Source: Microbacterium sp. K24 (GTDB lineage Bacteria > Actinomycetota > Actinomycetes > Actinomycetales > Microbacteriaceae). Taken from it: a DNA stretch of 64,000 nucleotides. This document shows positions 8,598 to 17,422 of this stretch, piece by piece. The position numbers and the translations under genes are program-made. Each line of letters opens with the position of its first letter. Position 1 is the first letter of the stretch. The notes beneath the pieces are model-generated. The model did no database searches. It was not told where the DNA came from and worked only from the letters and a program-made list of their open reading frames with translations. Where the stretch lies: positions 1 through 64,000 of the forward strand of contig NZ_SSDJ01000048.1 of assembly GCF_004794465.1 (NCBI RefSeq), read 5' to 3'.

Positions 8598-8632
8598 GCG
8601 GATGCCGCGGCCGATTCGGTCGCGGCATCCGC
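8598..8632 (+). terminator. Hairpin after the flotillin gene
   Basis: Perfect 12-bp inverted repeat GCGGATGCCGCG (8598-8609) / CGCGGCATCCGC (8621-8632) with an 11-nt loop and no U-tract. Its position just past the stop suggests a terminator or mRNA 3'-end stabiliser. Both arms contain the genome-wide word GGATGCC. Confidence 0.55.
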
Positions 8633-8663
8633 CGTGTCCGGGCCGACGAGGCAGACTGGGACG

Positions 8664-11216
8664 ATGACGTCCGCCGCTTTCGACCTCGCGACGATCGGCG
8701 CGGGTCTGTCGTTCGCGGCGGCTGTCGCCGAGCTGTCGACGACGCTCGACACGAGCACGTCGACCGTGGTGAGCGCACCTCCCGGCACGGGCAAGACCAC
8801 GCTCGTCCCTCCGCTGCTGGCATCGCGGTCTTCCGGTCGCGTGATCGTGACCCAGCCGCGTCGCGTCGCCGCCCGGGCAGCAGCGCGCCGACTGGCGCAG
8901 CTCGACGGCTCGCCCCTCGGCACGCGGGTCGGGTTCACCGTCCGCGGCGAGCGCATGGTGTCGCGGGAGACACGGGTCGAGTTCGTCACGGCCGGCGTGC
9001 TGCTCCGGCGACTGCTCGACGATCCGGGCCTCGCCGGCGTCGATGCGGTCATCATCGACGAAGTGCACGAGCGCGCGCTCGAGACCGACCTGCTGATCGG
9101 TCTGCTCTCGGAGGTGCGCGAGCTGCGGGACGACCTCGTGCTCGTCGCCATGTCGGCGACCCTCGACGCCGCGCGGATCGCCGCCGTGATCGGCACCGAC
9201 GACCAGCCCGCTCCGATCATCGACCACGAGGTTCCCGCCTTCCCGCTCACCGAGCGCTGGGCGCCGAGCTCCGCTCCACGCCTCGACGAGCGTGGAGTGA
9301 CCTGGGACTTCCTTGATCATGTCGCCCGGACCACGGCATCCGCCGCCCTCGGTCTGATCCGCGATGATCCTGCGGCCGACGTGCTGGTCTTCGCACCCGG
9401 TGCGCGTGAGGTGTCGGAGATCGCGCGCCGCGTCCGCGACGCGACCGCTGCGTTCGACGTGCGGGAGCTGCACGGTCGGATGCCCGCTGCCGAGCAGGAT
9501 GCCGTGATCCGCGGCCGTCGCCCCGGTGAGCAGGCCCGCATCATCGTCACGACCTCGCTCGCCGAGTCCTCGCTCACCGTGCCCGGCGTGCGACTGGTCG
9601 TCGATACCTGCCTGGCCCGGTCGCCGCAGCGCGATGCGGCACGCGGGATGACGGGACTCGTGACCACCGCCGCCTCGCGCTCGTCCTGCAGGCAGCGCGC
9701 CGGCCGCGCCACCCGTCAAGGGCCGGGAATCGTCGTGCGCTGTGTCGATGAACGCACCTACGCGGCGGCTCCCGCTCGCCCCACTCCGGAGATCGCCTCG
9801 AGCGACCTCGCGGACGCCGCCCTGCTGCTCGCGTGCTGGGGTGCGCCGGGCGGGGCGGGGCTGCGACTGATCGATCCGCTGCCGTCCGACAGCCTGGCCG
9901 ACGCCATCACGGTGCTGCACGACCTCGGCGCGATCGACGACGACGGCCGCGCGACCTCCGAGGGTCGCGCCCTGGCACGCATCCCGACCGATCCGCGGCT
10001 CGCCCGCGCGCTGCGCGACGGCAGCCCGGTGGTGGGCACGCGGCTCGCCGCCGAGGTCGTCGCACTGCTGGGCGGCGACGTGCGCACGACGGATTCCGAT
10101 GTGGCGCAGACGCTCGTCGCCCTCCGCGGCGGACGGACCCCGGAGGCACGACGGTGGCGCAGCGATGCAGACCGGCTGGAACGCCTGACGGTGCCGTCGC
10201 CCGGCGTGCGCTCGGATCTCGACGGCACCGGTCTCGTGATCGCGCTCGCGTTCCCCGAGCGCGTCGCCCGCCGCGTGGACCGCACGGCCGGCGGCGCGAC
10301 CTTCCTACTCGCATCCGGAACCCGCGCGGGGGTGAGCGGCCCGCTCGCCGCGAGCGAGTGGCTGGCCATCGCCGACGTCGCCCGAGCGTCCGGGCGGGCG
10401 GCTGCCGGCTCCGGTGCGATCGTGCGGGCTGCGGCGGTGCTCACCGAGCAGCAGATGGAACAGGCGGCGAGCCACCTGCTCACCGACCGGGTCGAGGCGG
10501 AGTTCGTCGGAGGTCGCGTCCAGGCCCGCCGCGAGCGCCGTGTGGGCGCGATCCTGCGTTCCTCGGCGCCGGTGCGAGCGTCGGTCGACGAGGGGCGGGA
10601 TGCCGTGCGCCGGGCCCTGCGGCGCGAGGGGCTGAGCATGTTCGCCTGGCCATCCTCGGCCGTCGAACTGCGATCGCGTCTGGCGCTGCTGCACCGCGAG
10701 CTCGGATCGCCGTGGCCGGACGTGTCGGATGCCGGACTGCTCGCCGCCCTCGATGCCTGGCTGGCGCCGGAACTCGATGCCCTGGCAGGCGGCACCACGG
10801 TGGCGCGCTTGGACCTGACGTCTGCCCTCCGTCGGCTGCTGCCGTGGCCGGAGGCGCGTCGCCTCGACGAGCTCGCGCCGGAGCGGCTCGAGGTGCCGAG
10901 CGGATCGCGCATCCGCATCGCGTATCCCGCCCCCGACGACGCGGACGCCCGGCCCGTCGTCGCCGTGAAGCTGCAGGAGTGCTTCGGCTGGGCCGAGACT
11001 CCCCGGCTGGTCGACGGCCGCGTGCCCGTCCTCTTCCACCTGCTCTCCCCCGCCGGGCGTCCGCTCGCGGTCACCGACGACCTCACCTCGTTCTGGTCGG
11101 GCCCCTACTCTCAGGTGCGCGCCGAGATGCGGGGCCGCTACCCGAAGCATCCGTGGCCCGAGGACCCGTGGGCCGCCGTGCCGACCCGGCACACCAAGGG
11201 CCGGGCCGCCCGCTGA
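8664..11216 (+). CDS. hrpB: ATP-dependent RNA helicase HrpB
   Basis: A DExH-box helicase of 850 residues, the usual HrpB size. Motif I is APPGTGKT (38-45), motif Ia TQPRR (63-67), motif II DEVH (132-135), motif III SAT (residues ~161-163), and motif VI QRAGRATRQGPG lies near residue 345. The helicase core is followed by HA2 and the HrpB-specific C-terminal region with the SPAGRPLAVTDDLTSFW signature. HrpB function is poorly known; homologues affect RNA metabolism. ATG 8664 lies 6 nt after a -10-like CAGACT (8652-8657) with no Shine-Dalgarno, which suggests a leaderless transcript. It is convergent with the ABC transporter downstream, separated by only 9 bp. Confidence 0.94.
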   Translation: MTSAAFDLATIGAGLSFAAAVAELSTTLDTSTSTVVSAPPGTGKTTLVPPLLASRSSGRVIVTQPRRVAARAAARRLAQLDGSPLGTRVGFTVRGERMVSRETRVEFVTAGVLLRRLLDDPGLAGVDAVIIDEVHERALETDLLIGLLSEVRELRDDLVLVAMSATLDAARIAAVIGTDDQPAPIIDHEVPAFPLTERWAPSSAPRLDERGVTWDFLDHVARTTASAALGLIRDDPAADVLVFAPGAREVSEIARRVRDATAAFDVRELHGRMPAAEQDAVIRGRRPGEQARIIVTTSLAESSLTVPGVRLVVDTCLARSPQRDAARGMTGLVTTAASRSSCRQRAGRATRQGPGIVVRCVDERTYAAAPARPTPEIASSDLADAALLLACWGAPGGAGLRLIDPLPSDSLADAITVLHDLGAIDDDGRATSEGRALARIPTDPRLARALRDGSPVVGTRLAAEVVALLGGDVRTTDSDVAQTLVALRGGRTPEARRWRSDADRLERLTVPSPGVRSDLDGTGLVIALAFPERVARRVDRTAGGATFLLASGTRAGVSGPLAASEWLAIADVARASGRAAAGSGAIVRAAAVLTEQQMEQAASHLLTDRVEAEFVGGRVQARRERRVGAILRSSAPVRASVDEGRDAVRRALRREGLSMFAWPSSAVELRSRLALLHRELGSPWPDVSDAGLLAALDAWLAPELDALAGGTTVARLDLTSALRRLLPWPEARRLDELAPERLEVPSGSRIRIAYPAPDDADARPVVAVKLQECFGWAETPRLVDGRVPVLFHLLSPAGRPLAVTDDLTSFWSGPYSQVRAEMRGRYPKHPWPEDPWAAVPTRHTKGRAAR

Positions 11217-11225
11217 GGCAGATCC

Positions 11226-11960
11226 TCAGCGCGTGCGGCGACGCAGGGTGAGCGAGGCAAGGGCGAGCGCGCCGACCGCGAATGCCACCACGATGAGCAG
11301 CGGGCCGAACACGTCCCACCCCTCGTCGCCTGCCGCGACGGCGTTGATCGTGTCGATCGCGTAGCTCAACGGCAGCCAGTCCGAGATCGCGTGCAGCACG
11401 TCGGGCATTCGATCGCGGGGCATGAACAGCCCGCCGAGGATGATCTGCGGGAACACCAGCACGGGCATGAACTGCACGGCCTGGAACTCCGTCTGTGCGA
11501 AGGCGCTCGCGAGCAGGCCGAGTGCGGTGCCGAGCAGTGCGTCGACGACGGCCACGAGTCCGAGCTGCCAGAGCGGTCCGTCGACGTCGAGCCCGCACAC
11601 TCCGACCGCGAACGACACGGTGATCACGGCCTGCAGCAGCGCCATCAGTCCGAAGGCGAGCGCGTAGCCGAGGATGAAGTCGGCCTTGCCGAGCGGGGTC
11701 GTCATGAGGCGCTCGAGTGTGCCGGACCTGCGCTCCCGCAGCGTGGTGATCGAGGTGACGAGGAACATCACCACGAACGGGAAGAGGGCGAGGATCGCTC
11801 CGCCGAACTGGTCGAAGACCCCGTCCTGGTCACTGAAGAGCCATGCGAAGAGTCCGACGAGCAGGCTCGGGGCGATCACCATCAGCGCGATCGAGCGAGG
11901 GTCGTGCCGCAACTGCGCCAGCACCCTCCCCGCGGTGGCGAACATCCGACGGCCGTTCAT
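11226..11960 (-). CDS. ABC-2 type transporter permease (DrrB-like)
   Basis: A 244-residue integral membrane protein with six predicted hydrophobic segments and the ABC2_membrane pattern, including ERRSGTLERLMTTPL, the conserved loop of drug-exporter permeases such as DrrB. It partners the ATPase encoded immediately upstream; the two genes overlap as ATGA (11957-11960). The start at ATG 11960 (MNGRRMF) gives the normal family length; a longer frame is only open shadow inside the ATPase gene. The pair probably exports a drug, lipid or peptide and is controlled by the neighbouring TetR regulator. The substrate cannot be read from the sequence. Confidence 0.9.
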   Translation of the reverse strand: MNGRRMFATAGRVLAQLRHDPRSIALMVIAPSLLVGLFAWLFSDQDGVFDQFGGAILALFPFVVMFLVTSITTLRERRSGTLERLMTTPLGKADFILGYALAFGLMALLQAVITVSFAVGVCGLDVDGPLWQLGLVAVVDALLGTALGLLASAFAQTEFQAVQFMPVLVFPQIILGGLFMPRDRMPDVLHAISDWLPLSYAIDTINAVAAGDEGWDVFGPLLIVVAFAVGALALASLTLRRRTR

Positions 11961-12739
11961 TCCGCGGCCTCCCCTCGCGGATCGCGTGCTTCTCGGCGAG
12001 AGCGGCGGGTGTCGTCGTGCGCTGTGCGGTCGCGCTCGATCAGCGCGAGGAACGCGTCCTCCGGGTCGGCCGCACCGGTGTCCGCGAGCAGCGCCGACGG
12101 CGTCGTGTCGGCGATGATCCGCCCCTCGCGCATCAGCAGCAGTCGGTCGCAGCGGAGCGCCTCGTCCATGACATGACTCGACACGATCAGCGTCACGCCG
12201 CGTTCGGCGAGCCCCCGGAAGAGCTCCCACAGCTCGGCGCGCAGCACCGGGTCGAGCCCGACGGTCGGCTCATCCAGCACGACCAGCTCCGGCGAGCCGA
12301 TGAGCGCCATCGCGAGCGAGACCCGGGTCTCCTGGCCGCCGCTGAGCGAGTCGACCCGCTGACCGCTCTGAGCCCTCAGGCCGACCTCGTCGATGACCCG
12401 GTCGACATCGTTCATCGGCGCCTTGAGCAGCGCCGCGAAGTACGCGAGGTTCTGTCGCACGCTGAGGTCGCCGTAGACCGCTGCACCCTGCGTGCCGTAC
12501 GCGACACGGTGGCGCAGCTGGCGCGATCCGCCCGGTTCGCCGAGCACCGTCACGTCACCCGAGGCGATCTTCTGCACGCCGACGATCGAGCGCATCAGCG
12601 TGGTCTTGCCGCAGCCGGACGGCCCGAGCAGACCGGTGATCTGACCTCGCGGGATCGTCAAGTCGATGCCGTCGAAGACGTGCACGCTCCCCCGGCGCAC
12701 CCGCAGCTGCGCGATCTCGACGGCCGAGTTATTCATCAT
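11957..12739 (-). CDS. ABC exporter ATP-binding protein
   Basis: ATPase of a two-component exporter, about 260 residues. Walker A is GPSGCGKTT, the signature is LSGGQETR, Walker B LVVLDEPTVGLD, and the switch histidine is in SSHVMDE. ATG 12739 or the adjacent ATG 12736 is the start; 12739 lies 7 nt from a consensus promoter (TTGACG-17-CATAAT), so the mRNA is probably leaderless. An 18-bp palindrome overlaps the -10 box and both start codons, so a bound repressor would block initiation directly. The permease gene follows with a 4-nt overlap and the TetR gene lies just upstream on the same strand, which makes local drug-type induction likely. Confidence 0.9.
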   Translation of the reverse strand: MMNNSAVEIAQLRVRRGSVHVFDGIDLTIPRGQITGLLGPSGCGKTTLMRSIVGVQKIASGDVTVLGEPGGSRQLRHRVAYGTQGAAVYGDLSVRQNLAYFAALLKAPMNDVDRVIDEVGLRAQSGQRVDSLSGGQETRVSLAMALIGSPELVVLDEPTVGLDPVLRAELWELFRGLAERGVTLIVSSHVMDEALRCDRLLLMREGRIIADTTPSALLADTGAADPEDAFLALIERDRTAHDDTRRSRREARDPRGEAAE

Positions 12740-12775
12740 GTGATGAATTATGCGCCTCGCCGTCGATCGCGTCAA
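12731..12775 (-). promoter_or_regulatory. Leaderless promoter with TetR-type operator for the ABC exporter
   Basis: On the minus strand TTGACG (12775-12770), a 17-bp spacer and CATAAT (12752-12747) form a near-consensus sigma-70 promoter whose +1 falls at about ATG 12739. The inverted repeat ATTCATCA-TG-TGATGAAT (12731-12748) covers the -10 region and the start codon. The tetR gene ends upstream at 12797, so its product is the obvious candidate ligand of this operator. Confidence 0.8.
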
Positions 12776-12796
12776 CGGATGCCGAGCGGGGCGGCG

Positions 12797-13393
12797 TCAG
12801 CCGAAGAGGTACCGCTGCACGTTCGGGCCGATGCGGGCGACCAGCTCGTCGACGGATGCCGTGGCGATCGGCGCGATCTTCAGCACGTAGCGGGTGAGCA
12901 GGAGCCCGGCCATCTGCGAGGCGACGAGCGTCGCGCGCAGCTCGGCATCCTCCACACCGAGGGTCTTCGCGATCCGGCCGATCAGCTCCCTCGACAGGAA
13001 GCCGGCGAGCAGCGGCGTCGTCAGGCGGCTGCCGATCGCGGTGCGCATCAGCATCACTCCGCGCCGACGGATGTCGGGCTGCTCGAACGCATCGAGCACG
13101 TACCGGACGAGTCGTTCGCCCACCTCGTCGTGCGATCCGGCGAGGATGCCTGGCACGTCGATGTCGGGGCGGAGCGGAATGCCCACGGCCTCCGCGAACA
13201 GGTCGGCCTTCGTACCGAAATAGTGGTGCACGAGCGCCGAATCCACTCCGGCCCGCGCCGCGATCGAGCGCACGGTCGTGCCGTCGTACCCTTGCTCGCC
13301 GAACTCGTCGACGGCCGCCGCGATGATGCGCTCCCGCGAATCGGTGCCGCCGCGCGGACGTCCGCGGCGGCGCGGCGCCTTCTGCTCGGTCAT
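12797..13393 (-). CDS. TetR-family transcriptional regulator
   Basis: A 198-residue one-component regulator. Residues 18-65 form the TetR HTH (RERIIAAAVDEFGEQGYDGT...VDSALVHHYFGTKADL), and the rest is helical and matches the TetR_C_17 type ligand-binding region common in actinobacterial exporter regulators. It starts at ATG 13393 with a Lys/Arg-rich tail (APRRRGRPRG). It is upstream of, and in the same orientation as, the ABC exporter, separated from it by the operator-promoter at 12731-12775. I infer repression of the exporter, relieved by a toxic ligand. No second copy of the palindrome is visible at its own promoter. Confidence 0.92.
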   Translation of the reverse strand: MTEQKAPRRRGRPRGGTDSRERIIAAAVDEFGEQGYDGTTVRSIAARAGVDSALVHHYFGTKADLFAEAVGIPLRPDIDVPGILAGSHDEVGERLVRYVLDAFEQPDIRRRGVMLMRTAIGSRLTTPLLAGFLSRELIGRIAKTLGVEDAELRATLVASQMAGLLLTRYVLKIAPIATASVDELVARIGPNVQRYLFG

Positions 13394-13416
13394 GCCCGCC
13401 AGCCTACGACTTCGCG

Positions 13417-14175
13417 CTAGTCGAGCAGGTGCCGCAGATAGCGATCGGGGCTGTCGAGGAACGAGCGCCAGTGGTTCACGATCTCGAGATCGTTCCACTG
13501 CGTCGGCCGCACGCCCCAGTCGCCCACCTCGAGGATGCGGGCACCGGGAAGCGCGGCGAGCACCGGCGAATGCGTCGCGCAGAGCACCTGGCCGCCCTCG
13601 TCGGCGATGCGTCGGAGCACGGCGATCAGAGCCAGCGTCGAGTTGAACGACAGCGCCGCCTCGGGCTCGTCGAGGCAGTAGAAGCCGGGGTCGTCGAAGC
13701 GGCTCTCGAGCAGGGCGAGGAAGGACTCCCCGTGGCTCATCTCGTGGAAGGGGACGTCGGGCCCGCTCGTCGAAGGGTTCTCCTCGAGGTAGGTGTAGAA
13801 CGAGTGCATCGTCTCGGCGCGCAGGAAGAAGCCCCAGCGGTTCGCGCCGACGCCGCGCTGCAGCCGCAACCACTCCGACAGCGGCGATTCGGTCGGGCGC
13901 GTGCGATGTCGGGCCTGCCGCGATCCGCCCTCCGGCGACAGCCCGTAGGCGATCGCGACGCCCTCGACGATGGTCGACTTGCCGCTGCCATTCTCTCCCA
14001 CCAGGAAGGTCACGCCGGGGTCGAGCTCGAGCCCCTCCCGCAGCACCTGGGCGACCGCCGGGATGTTCGTCGGCCATTCCGCGCCCGCCGCCGGTGCGTC
14101 GTCGGAGGGCTGCACCGACACCACCGGCTGCTGCTTCCGGCGGCGAGACGTCGGCGCCCAGAAATCACTCGACAT
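13417..14175 (-). CDS. AAA family ATPase (SMC/ABC-like)
   Basis: A 252-residue soluble ATPase with Walker A GENGSGKST near residue 60 and an ABC-type Walker B CLDEPEAAL near residue 170. Then come a D-loop/sensor region and a histidine (CATHSPVL) as in RecF/SbcC-like and abortive-infection-type AAA ATPases. The frame continues upstream, but ATG 14175 has GGGAG at good distance (MSSDFWAP) and avoids reading into the lactate dehydrogenase promoter. It sits alone between tetR and ldh. Function is unknown; stand-alone proteins of this type are often annotated simply as ATP-binding. No toxin or nuclease partner is adjacent. Confidence 0.8.
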   Translation of the reverse strand: MSSDFWAPTSRRRKQQPVVSVQPSDDAPAAGAEWPTNIPAVAQVLREGLELDPGVTFLVGENGSGKSTIVEGVAIAYGLSPEGGSRQARHRTRPTESPLSEWLRLQRGVGANRWGFFLRAETMHSFYTYLEENPSTSGPDVPFHEMSHGESFLALLESRFDDPGFYCLDEPEAALSFNSTLALIAVLRRIADEGGQVLCATHSPVLAALPGARILEVGDWGVRPTQWNDLEIVNHWRSFLDSPDRYLRHLLD

Positions 14176-14290
14176 TCGCACTCCCTCGGCATCCGATCCT
14201 CCGGGGAGACTAGCGGAAGCGTCCGACAGCACGGATCGCCGGCCCCGGCCGGCGGTGGTCGTGGGCGCGTCGCCCTGCCAGACTGGCCGC

Positions 14291-15244
14291 ATGGCCGTCA
14301 TCGAGAATTCCAAACTCACCGTCGTCGGCGCCGGCAGCGTCGGATCGAGCGTCGCGTACGCCTCGCTCATCCGCGGATCGGCACGACACATCGCCCTGTA
14401 CGACATTGCCGCGGAGAAGGTCGAAGCAGAGGTCCTGGACCTCGCCCACGGCACCCAGTTCACCGGCTCCAGCGACATCATCGGCGGCAGCGACCTCGCC
14501 GTCGTCGAAGGTTCGCATGTCGTGGTGATCACCGCGGGCGCGAAGCAGAAGCCGGGCCAGACGCGCATCGAGCTGGCGGGCGTCAATGCCGGCATCCTCA
14601 GCTCGATGATGCCGAAGCTGCTCGAGGCGGCCCCTGATGCGATCTACGTCATCGTGACCAATCCCTGCGATGTTCTCACCGTTCTGGCGCAGGAGGCGAC
14701 GAACCTGCCTCGTGAACGCATCTTCGCGTCGGGCACCGTCCTCGACACCTCGCGCCTGCGATGGAAGCTCGCCCGACGCGCCGGCGTCTCGACCGGCAGC
14801 GTGCACGCGCACATCGTCGGCGAGCACGGCGACACGGAGTTCCCGCTCTGGTCGACGGCGACGATCGGCACCGTTCCGATCCTCGACTGGGAGGCGCCCG
14901 GTCACCCGAAGATGACCGTCGACGAACTCGACACGATCGCGGTGGACGTGCGCGATGCCGCGTACAAGGTCATCCAGGGCAAGGGAGCGACCAACTACGC
15001 CATCGGTCTCTCCAGCGCGCGCATCGTGGAAGCGATCCTTCGCGACGAGCACGCCGTGATGCCCGTCAGCACGGTGCTCGACGGCTATCACGGCCTCGAC
15101 GGCGTGGCTCTCTCGGTTCCGTCGATCGTCAGCGCCGCCGGCGCCACGCCGATCCATGCGACGCCGTACTCGGCCAACGAGCTCGGCCTGCTGCGCCGCT
15201 CCGCCGATGCTCTCCGCGAGGTCCGCGCGTCTCTCGGGACCTGA
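14291..15244 (+). CDS. ldh: L-lactate dehydrogenase
   Basis: NAD-dependent interconversion of pyruvate and L-lactate in the cytoplasm. The 317-residue protein has a Rossmann GAGSVGSS motif (13-20) and the substrate loop KQKPGQTR, where Gln86 favours lactate dehydrogenase over malate dehydrogenase. Catalytic residues are R92, D152, R155 and H179 in GEHGD. ATG 14291 lies 6 nt downstream of a -10-like CAGACT (14279-14284), suggesting a leaderless mRNA. It is convergent with sdaA, and both enzymes act around pyruvate, though no co-regulation is evident. Confidence 0.95.
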   Translation: MAVIENSKLTVVGAGSVGSSVAYASLIRGSARHIALYDIAAEKVEAEVLDLAHGTQFTGSSDIIGGSDLAVVEGSHVVVITAGAKQKPGQTRIELAGVNAGILSSMMPKLLEAAPDAIYVIVTNPCDVLTVLAQEATNLPRERIFASGTVLDTSRLRWKLARRAGVSTGSVHAHIVGEHGDTEFPLWSTATIGTVPILDWEAPGHPKMTVDELDTIAVDVRDAAYKVIQGKGATNYAIGLSSARIVEAILRDEHAVMPVSTVLDGYHGLDGVALSVPSIVSAAGATPIHATPYSANELGLLRRSADALREVRASLGT

Positions 15245-15281
15245 GTGAGGAACAGAGGGACCCTCAGCCGACGAACAGGAG

Positions 15282-16787
15282 TCAGCACTCGATGACGTTG
15301 ACCGCGAGGCCGCCTTCGCTGGTCTCCTTGTACTTCGTCGACATGTCGACGCCGGTCTGCCGCATCGTCTCGACCACGGCATCCAGCGAGACGTAGTGGC
15401 TGCCGTCGCCCCGCAGCGCGAGCCGGGCGGCGGTGACGGCCGTCGAGGCGGCGATCGCATTCCGCTCGATGCAGGGGATCTGCACGAGACCGCCGATCGG
15501 GTCGCAGGTGAGTCCGAGGTGATGCTCCATCGCGATCTCGGCCGCGTTCTCGATCTGCCGGTTGGTGCCGCCCATCACGGCGGTGAGCCCGCCGGCCGCC
15601 ATCGCGCACGCGGACCCGATCTCGGCCTGGCATCCGCCTTCGGCTCCCGAGATCGAGGCGTTCGCCTTGAACAGGGACCCGAGCGCGGTGGCCGTGAGGA
15701 GGAAACGACGGATGCCGCGGCGACGGTTCGCCTCCGCGACGAGGTCGTCGTCGAGACTCGTGGCCTCGCCGTGCTCGTCTGCCGGAGCGTGCGCACCGTC
15801 GAAGCCGAGCAGGGCGCTGCCCACCAGCTCGCCGTAGGGCGTGACGGCGTTGCCGGCGCCGAGGCCGGAGTCGGCCATGAAGCGCCACCAGTACATGCCG
15901 ACAGCCGGGAGGATGCCCGCGGCCCCATTGGTCGGCGCGGTGACGACGCGGCCGCCGGCGGCGTTCTCCTCATTGACGGCCAGCGCGAACGCCCCGAGCC
16001 ACTCGCCCGGGAGCTCACGGTGTCCACCGGCCTCCGATTCCTCCAGCTGCGCGCGGATCGTGCCGGCGCGACGCTTCACCTTCAGCATGCCGGGCAGGAC
16101 CCCGTCGGAATGCAGGCCTGCGTCGACGCAGGCCGACATCGCGTTCCAGATCGCATCGAGGCCCGCGGCGACCTCCTCCTCGCTGCGCAGCGAGGCCTCG
16201 TTGAGACGCGCGAGCTCGGCGATCGACAGCCCGTTCTCATCGCACAGCGCGAGCAGCGACGCGGCATCCGCGTAGGCGTAAGGGAAGCTGCCGGTCGCGA
16301 TCCGGGCCTCCTCGCCATCGCGGCGGATGAAGCCTCCGCCGATCGAGTAGTAGGTGTCCTCGGTGACGACGGCGCCATCGGCATCCCAGGCGGTGAGGGT
16401 CATCGCGTTCGGATGCCCCGGCAGACGCGTGCGCGGGGCGAAGACGATGTCCTCCTTCGCGAACGCCACGGCGTGCACGCCGTTCAGCCGCAGCGGTTCG
16501 CCCGCGACGTACGCAGTCCACGCCGAACGGACCTCGGAGGGGTCGCAGGTCTCCGGCGAGAGTCCGCGCAGCCCGGCGACGACGGCATCCGGAGTGCCAT
16601 GACCGATCCCGGTCGCGCCGAGCGAGCCGTAGAGGGTGCTGCCGACGCGCGCGATGCGATCGAGCGAGCCGCTCGCGCTGAGCCGCTGCGCGAAGGCGAG
16701 CGCCGCCCGCATCGGTCCGACCGTATGGGAGCTCGAAGGCCCCACTCCGATGGAGAAGAGGTCGAAGGCCGAGACGTACGCTGTCAC
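15282..16787 (-). CDS. sdaA: L-serine ammonia-lyase (single-chain)
   Basis: Iron-sulphur L-serine dehydratase converting serine to pyruvate and ammonia. At 501 residues it fuses the beta domain (start, with GPSSSHTVGPMRAA) and the alpha domain. Cysteines likely to bind the 4Fe-4S cluster include those in AEIGSACAMAAGG, LTCDPIGG and QIPCIERNA. The GTG start at 16787 follows GGAGG very closely (1 nt), so initiation may be weak or leaderless, since a TAGCCT -10-like box lies just upstream. It is convergent with ldh with a 37-bp gap. Confidence 0.95.
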   Translation of the reverse strand: MTAYVSAFDLFSIGVGPSSSHTVGPMRAALAFAQRLSASGSLDRIARVGSTLYGSLGATGIGHGTPDAVVAGLRGLSPETCDPSEVRSAWTAYVAGEPLRLNGVHAVAFAKEDIVFAPRTRLPGHPNAMTLTAWDADGAVVTEDTYYSIGGGFIRRDGEEARIATGSFPYAYADAASLLALCDENGLSIAELARLNEASLRSEEEVAAGLDAIWNAMSACVDAGLHSDGVLPGMLKVKRRAGTIRAQLEESEAGGHRELPGEWLGAFALAVNEENAAGGRVVTAPTNGAAGILPAVGMYWWRFMADSGLGAGNAVTPYGELVGSALLGFDGAHAPADEHGEATSLDDDLVAEANRRRGIRRFLLTATALGSLFKANASISGAEGGCQAEIGSACAMAAGGLTAVMGGTNRQIENAAEIAMEHHLGLTCDPIGGLVQIPCIERNAIAASTAVTAARLALRGDGSHYVSLDAVVETMRQTGVDMSTKYKETSEGGLAVNVIEC

Positions 16788-16936
16788 GCCTCCAGGCTAC
16801 GCCGCATTCGGGGATCCGGTTCATCGACGTTAACCTGACTCGCGCGCTGATGCCCGACTGCGTGTTCGTCAATCCCCTTCAGGACGGCTCGCCGCGGCGG
16901 CATGCTGATCGTGACGACATCACGAAAGGGGCGATC

Positions 16937-17302
16937 ATGACCGACAGCACGCCGAACCAGGAGTCCGCACCAGCCGACGACGCGGGCGAAGTGAACGCGC
17001 TGACCCCGGAGCAGGTCCACACCACGGGTGACGCCGACGATTCGGGCGCGGCGCAGGGTGCGGACGAGGTCCCCGCCGAGGGACAGGTGCAGAACCCGGG
17101 CCAGGCATCGGCCCCGGCCGAGGCCGACTCCCCCGAGCAGGCCGACCCGGAGGAGATCCCGAGCAACGACGAGCTCGAGGAGCCGAGCACCGAGAAGGAC
17201 CCGGGCGAGGAGCCGAAGGCGCCGAAGCGCGAGGAGCCCGAGCCCGACCACGAGGCCGTCGGCATCGGGGTCGTCGAGACGGAAGAGCCCCAGGCCGACT
17301 GA
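16937..17302 (+). CDS. Acidic low-complexity protein
   Basis: A 121-residue, strongly acidic protein rich in Glu, Asp, Pro and Ala (EEPEPDHEA, EEPSTEKDPGEEP) with no hydrophobic segment and no recognised domain; it should be intrinsically disordered. ATG 16937 is chosen over the upstream in-frame ATG 16850 because GAAAGGGG precedes it and the upstream 29 residues overlap the sdaA promoter. Similar short acidic proteins are common in Microbacteriaceae but have no known role; a function as a counter-ion or protein-binding linker is possible. It ends at a repeat/hairpin element. Confidence 0.65.
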   Translation: MTDSTPNQESAPADDAGEVNALTPEQVHTTGDADDSGAAQGADEVPAEGQVQNPGQASAPAEADSPEQADPEEIPSNDELEEPSTEKDPGEEPKAPKREEPEPDHEAVGIGVVETEEPQAD

Positions 17303-17312
17303 GCCACGCGGT

Positions 17313-17406
17313 CGTTCCGGTCGCGATTCCTGCCGCCGCGCTCCGTTCCGGTCGCGAATCCTGCCGCTGGAACGACGTCGAGGCGACAGAAAGCGCGACC
17401 GGAACG
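17313..17406. repeat. Intergenic hairpin repeat element, copy 1
   Basis: A module of two direct copies (17313-17335 and 17344-17366, consensus CGTTCCGGTCGCGAWTCCTG) plus one inverted copy (17382-17406). The inner direct copy and the inverted copy can pair into a long stem. It lies between two convergent genes, where it could end transcription in both directions. The same architecture recurs at 20161-20253. Confidence 0.75.
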
Positions 17407-17422
17407 TGCCGCGCCTGACCGG

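Noticed and set aside
7127..9250. Long minus-strand frame over flotillin and HrpB
   Set aside because: Composition is low-complexity (Ser/Arg/Gly/Leu) and antisense to two well-supported genes.
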